From assembly GCA_002293145.1 (NCBI GenBank), contig DBCO01000015.1, positions 1 to 46,426 of the forward strand: a stretch of DNA of 46,426 nt, written 5' to 3'. The notes under the pieces are model-generated. The model worked only from the letters and a program-made list of their open reading frames with translations, was not told the origin of the DNA and ran no database searches. The stretch is from Akkermansiaceae bacterium UBA956. Its GTDB lineage: Bacteria; Verrucomicrobiota; Verrucomicrobiia; Verrucomicrobiales; Akkermansiaceae. The position numbers and the translations under genes were made by a program. Below, one piece after another: positions 44,005 through 46,426 of the stretch. Position 1 is the stretch's first letter. Each line of letters begins with the position of its first letter.

Positions 44005-44958
44005 TTATCCTTTGGCTTTTTTCCACAAGCGCGATGGCGGGAAATCCTTGGGACGGCAGACGATGATGCCGGAGTGGGTGTCGAGCTCGTGCACGTAATC
44101 GTTGATTGGCTTGTCAAATACAGTCTTGCGGCCTTTGCTATTGCTGGAGGTGGCGTGCATGAAATAGGCTCGCCCTTGGTAGCGCATGATGAGGCCGACG
44201 TGTGAGGTGTATTGGTGCGGCGAGGTGGTGGTGATGGCACAGATGTCGCCATCGGCAAGATAGCGCTCGGCTTTGAGTACGTTCGATTTGGGGATGTGAT
44301 AGACGGGGAGCTTGGATACGCGTTTTTCGATCTCGGCCATGGGGGCGATGAGTGAGGTGTTATTTTTTAAGTAACGATAGCTTTTCCACTGCACCGTCAT
44401 TTCTTGGATCGACCGTTGCATGCGCGTGGAGCCGGGGATGCGGCGTGAGATGTTCTCGGCAAAGCCACGGCGCTGGTTGTCGTAAAAAACTTCTTCGAGG
44501 TGATGCATGCGGCTTAGGTAACTGCCCGTGCATTGGCCATTGCGGTAGCGCTCGACCTCGATCATGTGAATGAGCTCCTCGGGGCGGTAGGGGCCGGGCT
44601 TGTAGGTGAGCATACGGGCGAAGCCGAGGGCATTTTCGTAAAAGGTCCAGCAGTCCATGGCCTCCAGATTGACCACGGGATTCTCGATGTGATTGTGCAC
44701 TTCGAGGCTGTAGTTCACATAGCGCACGCCGAGTAATGCGCGGGCCGCGAGAGCGGTGCGTTGGCCGATGGGGCGAGCGCGCCAGTTTTCGCGTTCGGCC
44801 TGTTTGACCATAGCCGCAAACTTGGCCTCACCCTTGAAAACCGTCGAGAGGGGCAAACGCAGCGGGCTGGGAGGTGTGATCGTATGCCAATTCCCAGCAG
44901 GGGCAACTTGGCCAAGTGCAGTGAGGCAGAGCCACGCAAGAACGGCGAAAATTTTCAT
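44005..44958 (-). CDS. DUF1460 protein, N-acetylmuramoyl-L-alanine amidase-like
   Basis: The 317-aa product has a signal peptide (about residues 1-20) and the DUF1460 pattern, which adopts an NlpC/P60-type cysteine peptidase fold. The likely nucleophile is Cys103 in MDCWTFYENALGFAR, and the histidines are in SHVGLIM and FMHATSS near the C-terminus. LLGVRYVNYSLE and GDICAITTTSPHQYTS also match. Such proteins cleave peptidoglycan peptide or amide bonds in the periplasm. It is apparently monocistronic. Confidence 0.85.
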   Translation of the reverse strand: MKIFAVLAWLCLTALGQVAPAGNWHTITPPSPLRLPLSTVFKGEAKFAAMVKQAERENWRARPIGQRTALAARALLGVRYVNYSLEVHNHIENPVVNLEAMDCWTFYENALGFARMLTYKPGPYRPEELIHMIEVERYRNGQCTGSYLSRMHHLEEVFYDNQRRGFAENISRRIPGSTRMQRSIQEMTVQWKSYRYLKNNTSLIAPMAEIEKRVSKLPVYHIPKSNVLKAERYLADGDICAITTTSPHQYTSHVGLIMRYQGRAYFMHATSSNSKGRKTVFDKPINDYVHELDTHSGIIVCRPKDFPPSRLWKKAKG

Positions 44959-45037
44959 AGATCCAATCTAAAGAAATTCCCCCATTGATCAAGTGGATAG
45001 CGTGTAATTGTTCGATGGAATCGATGCGTAGGCCACG

Positions 45038-46243
45038 TCAGATGGTGTGGCCCATTTGATTGCGTTTGGTTTCCATGTATTTTTCGTTGTGCGGGTTACT
45101 ATCGACGCGGATGGGGATTTGTTCGACGATGCTGAGCCCGTAACCTTCGAGCCCGATGACCTTTTTGGGATTGTTGGTGAGCAAACGAATTTTTTTCAGA
45201 CCGAGGTCGGCGAGAATTTGAGCGCCCATTCCGTAGTCGCGCAGGTCTGCGGCGAAGCCGAGTTTTTCGTTGGCTTGGATGGTGTCGAGCCCGGCTTCTT
45301 GGAGCTTGTAGGCATGGATTTTCGCGGGCAGGCCGATGCCGCGACCTTCTTGGCGCAGGTAAAGGAGCACGCCGCCTTCCTTGCCGATGCGCCCCATGGC
45401 GGCAGCAAGTTGCTCGCCGCAATCGCAGCGTTTGGAGAGGAATACATCGCCAGTGAGACATTCTGAATGCACGCGGACGAGGGTGGGTTTTTCTGGGTCG
45501 ATATCGCCCATGACCATGGCGATGTGGTGGGTGCCCTCGGTATCGATCTGATAGAGGTGGCAGCGGAAATCACCGTAGTCGGTGGGCATGTTGACGACTT
45601 CATCGGCGCGCACGAGTTTCTCGGAGTGGCGGCGGTGCTCGATGAGCTGAGCGATGGTGCAGGCTTTGAGTCTGTGCCTTTCTTGGTAAGGACCGAGTTC
45701 ACCGACGCGGGCCATGGTGCCGTCATCGTTCATGATTTCACAAATGACACCTGCGGCTGGAAGCCCAGCGAGGGTGGCGAGATCGATGGCTGCCTCAGTG
45801 TGCCCAGCGCGACGCAAGGTGCCGCCGGGCATCGCTTGGAGCGGGAAAACGTGGCCAGGCTGCACGAAGGAGTCTGCGCTGATGTTAGGATCGGCGAGAA
45901 GTTGAATGGTGCGGGCGCGGTCAGCAGAGGAAATGCCCGTGCTGATGCCTGTGGCGGCATCAACGGTGACGGTGAAAGCGGTGCGCTGGACCTCGCGATT
46001 GCGACGGGTCATGGGAGGGAGATCAAGTGCTTCAGCGCGCTCGCGACTGATGGGGGCGCAGATCAGGCCGCGACCGTGGACGGCCATGAAGGTGATGTGT
46101 TCGGTGGTGCAAAGGGAGGCCGCGCCGATGAGATCGGCCTCGTTTTCGCGATCTGGGTCATCGGCCACGATCACAAGTCGGCCTGCGGCAATCTCGGCAA
46201 TGATTTCGTGAACGGGGCTGAATTGCAGTGAGGTGGATGACAT
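45038..46243 (-). CDS. ribBA: Bifunctional RibBA: DHBP synthase / GTP cyclohydrolase II
   Basis: The 401-aa product joins two riboflavin-pathway enzymes. The N-terminal half is 3,4-dihydroxy-2-butanone-4-phosphate synthase (VADDPDRENEADLIGAA at about 26-42; later HTEAAIDLATLAGL). The C-terminal half is GTP cyclohydrolase II with zinc ligands in SECLTGDVFLSKRCDCGEQ and the motif RQEGRGIGL. Both halves have their usual length and active-site residues. ATG 46243 is chosen because it follows the expected N-terminus. No FMN riboswitch is visible in the ~125 bp upstream. Confidence 0.95.
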   Translation of the reverse strand: MSSTSLQFSPVHEIIAEIAAGRLVIVADDPDRENEADLIGAASLCTTEHITFMAVHGRGLICAPISRERAEALDLPPMTRRNREVQRTAFTVTVDAATGISTGISSADRARTIQLLADPNISADSFVQPGHVFPLQAMPGGTLRRAGHTEAAIDLATLAGLPAAGVICEIMNDDGTMARVGELGPYQERHRLKACTIAQLIEHRRHSEKLVRADEVVNMPTDYGDFRCHLYQIDTEGTHHIAMVMGDIDPEKPTLVRVHSECLTGDVFLSKRCDCGEQLAAAMGRIGKEGGVLLYLRQEGRGIGLPAKIHAYKLQEAGLDTIQANEKLGFAADLRDYGMGAQILADLGLKKIRLLTNNPKKVIGLEGYGLSIVEQIPIRVDSNPHNEKYMETKRNQMGHTI

Positions 46244-46302
46244 AAAAAGCTGTTGCTGGAGCAATCAAGCGCATGCAGGGCAATTAGCAAAGCTTTTTTT
46301 GG

Positions 46303-46325
46303 CAACTGGTCAACTGGTCAACTAT
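46303..46325. repeat. Short tandem repeat upstream of ribBA
   Basis: CAACTGGT is repeated two and a half times between the end of the partial upstream gene and ribBA. It may be a small operator or a slippage product. Confidence 0.5.
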
Positions 46326-46368
46326 GAGGAAAACAGGTAGTTTGATGAGTTACAGGATGTTTGGAGTC

Positions 46369-46426
46369 TCATTGTCCTTGTTGCTGGCGAGCGGCTTCTT
46401 CTTGTTGCTGGCGCATTTGCTCCTGC
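46369..46426 (-). CDS. Partial CDS, C-terminus of a Gln/Glu-rich protein
   Basis: The last 58 bp read in one frame as QEQMRQQQEEAARQQQGQ and a TGA at 46369-46371. This is the end of a coiled-coil-like Gln/Glu/Arg-rich tail; the gene begins outside the window. Nothing more can be said about its identity. Confidence 0.6.
   Translation of the reverse strand, partial: QEQMRQQQEEAARQQQGQ

Noticed and set aside
46244..46368. FMN riboswitch upstream of ribBA
   Set aside because: The conserved RFN-element sequences are absent and the space is too short.
1..46426. tRNA, rRNA, insertion sequence or prophage genes
   Set aside because: No T-loop, conserved rRNA segment, transposase, integrase or phage structural sequence was recognised on either strand.

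Overview
The window reads as chromosomal DNA of a Verrucomicrobiota-type (PVC) bacterium. The pointers are two PSD1 cytochrome/DUF1501 gene pairs, a DUF1080 protein, LamG and calcium-binding DxDxDG repeat proteins, many secreted or lipid-anchored unknown proteins, and few clear Shine-Dalgarno sites. This assignment is an inference from gene content. No rRNA, tRNA, insertion sequence, prophage or CRISPR array was seen.

Left end (1-7029, minus strand, visibly A+T-richer in the first ~2.5 kb): a secreted three-gene cassette made of a 289-aa secreted protein, a 1380-aa LamG/DxDxDG surface protein and a 311-aa membrane-anchored protein. It is followed by a second, decayed copy in which only the last ~124 codons of the giant gene survive, with one frameshift, next to an intact diverged copy of the anchored partner. 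Then come an unknown 233-aa protein and an array of twelve exact 22-bp direct repeats (8161-8424).

8486-20873 (plus strand): a MidA/NDUFAF7-type methyltransferase; a tRNA U34 hydroxylase fused to an RluA pseudouridine synthase; a PtsN-like IIA protein; an Hsp70 followed by two tail-anchored coiled-coil proteins; the first PSD1/DUF1501 pair; and a phosphosugar mutase.

20909-29109: acylphosphatase, a small zinc-ribbon membrane protein, a lipoprotein, an AsmA-like protein translationally coupled to RsmD, a secreted unknown protein, a DUF1080 protein and a 740-aa lipoprotein.

29618-39999 (minus strand): the second PSD1/DUF1501 pair, whose PSD1 member carries a LamG domain; a DUF2721 membrane protein; an idonate/gluconate-type operon (zinc dehydrogenase, SDR reductase, GntP permease, secreted SMP-30 lactonase); and a VapBC-like toxin-antitoxin pair.

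40213-43360 (minus strand): a copper module with a Cys-rich exported protein, a multicopper oxidase fused to a CopB-like outer-membrane barrel, and two tandem YHS/TRASH lipoproteins, with two hairpins in the leader of the oxidase. The window closes with an NTF2-like protein, a DUF1460 amidase-like protein, RibBA and the C-terminus of a Gln-rich protein.

The best candidates for something undescribed are the duplicated secreted cassette, the Hsp70 with tail-anchored coiled-coil partners, the oxidase-barrel fusion and the 22-bp array.
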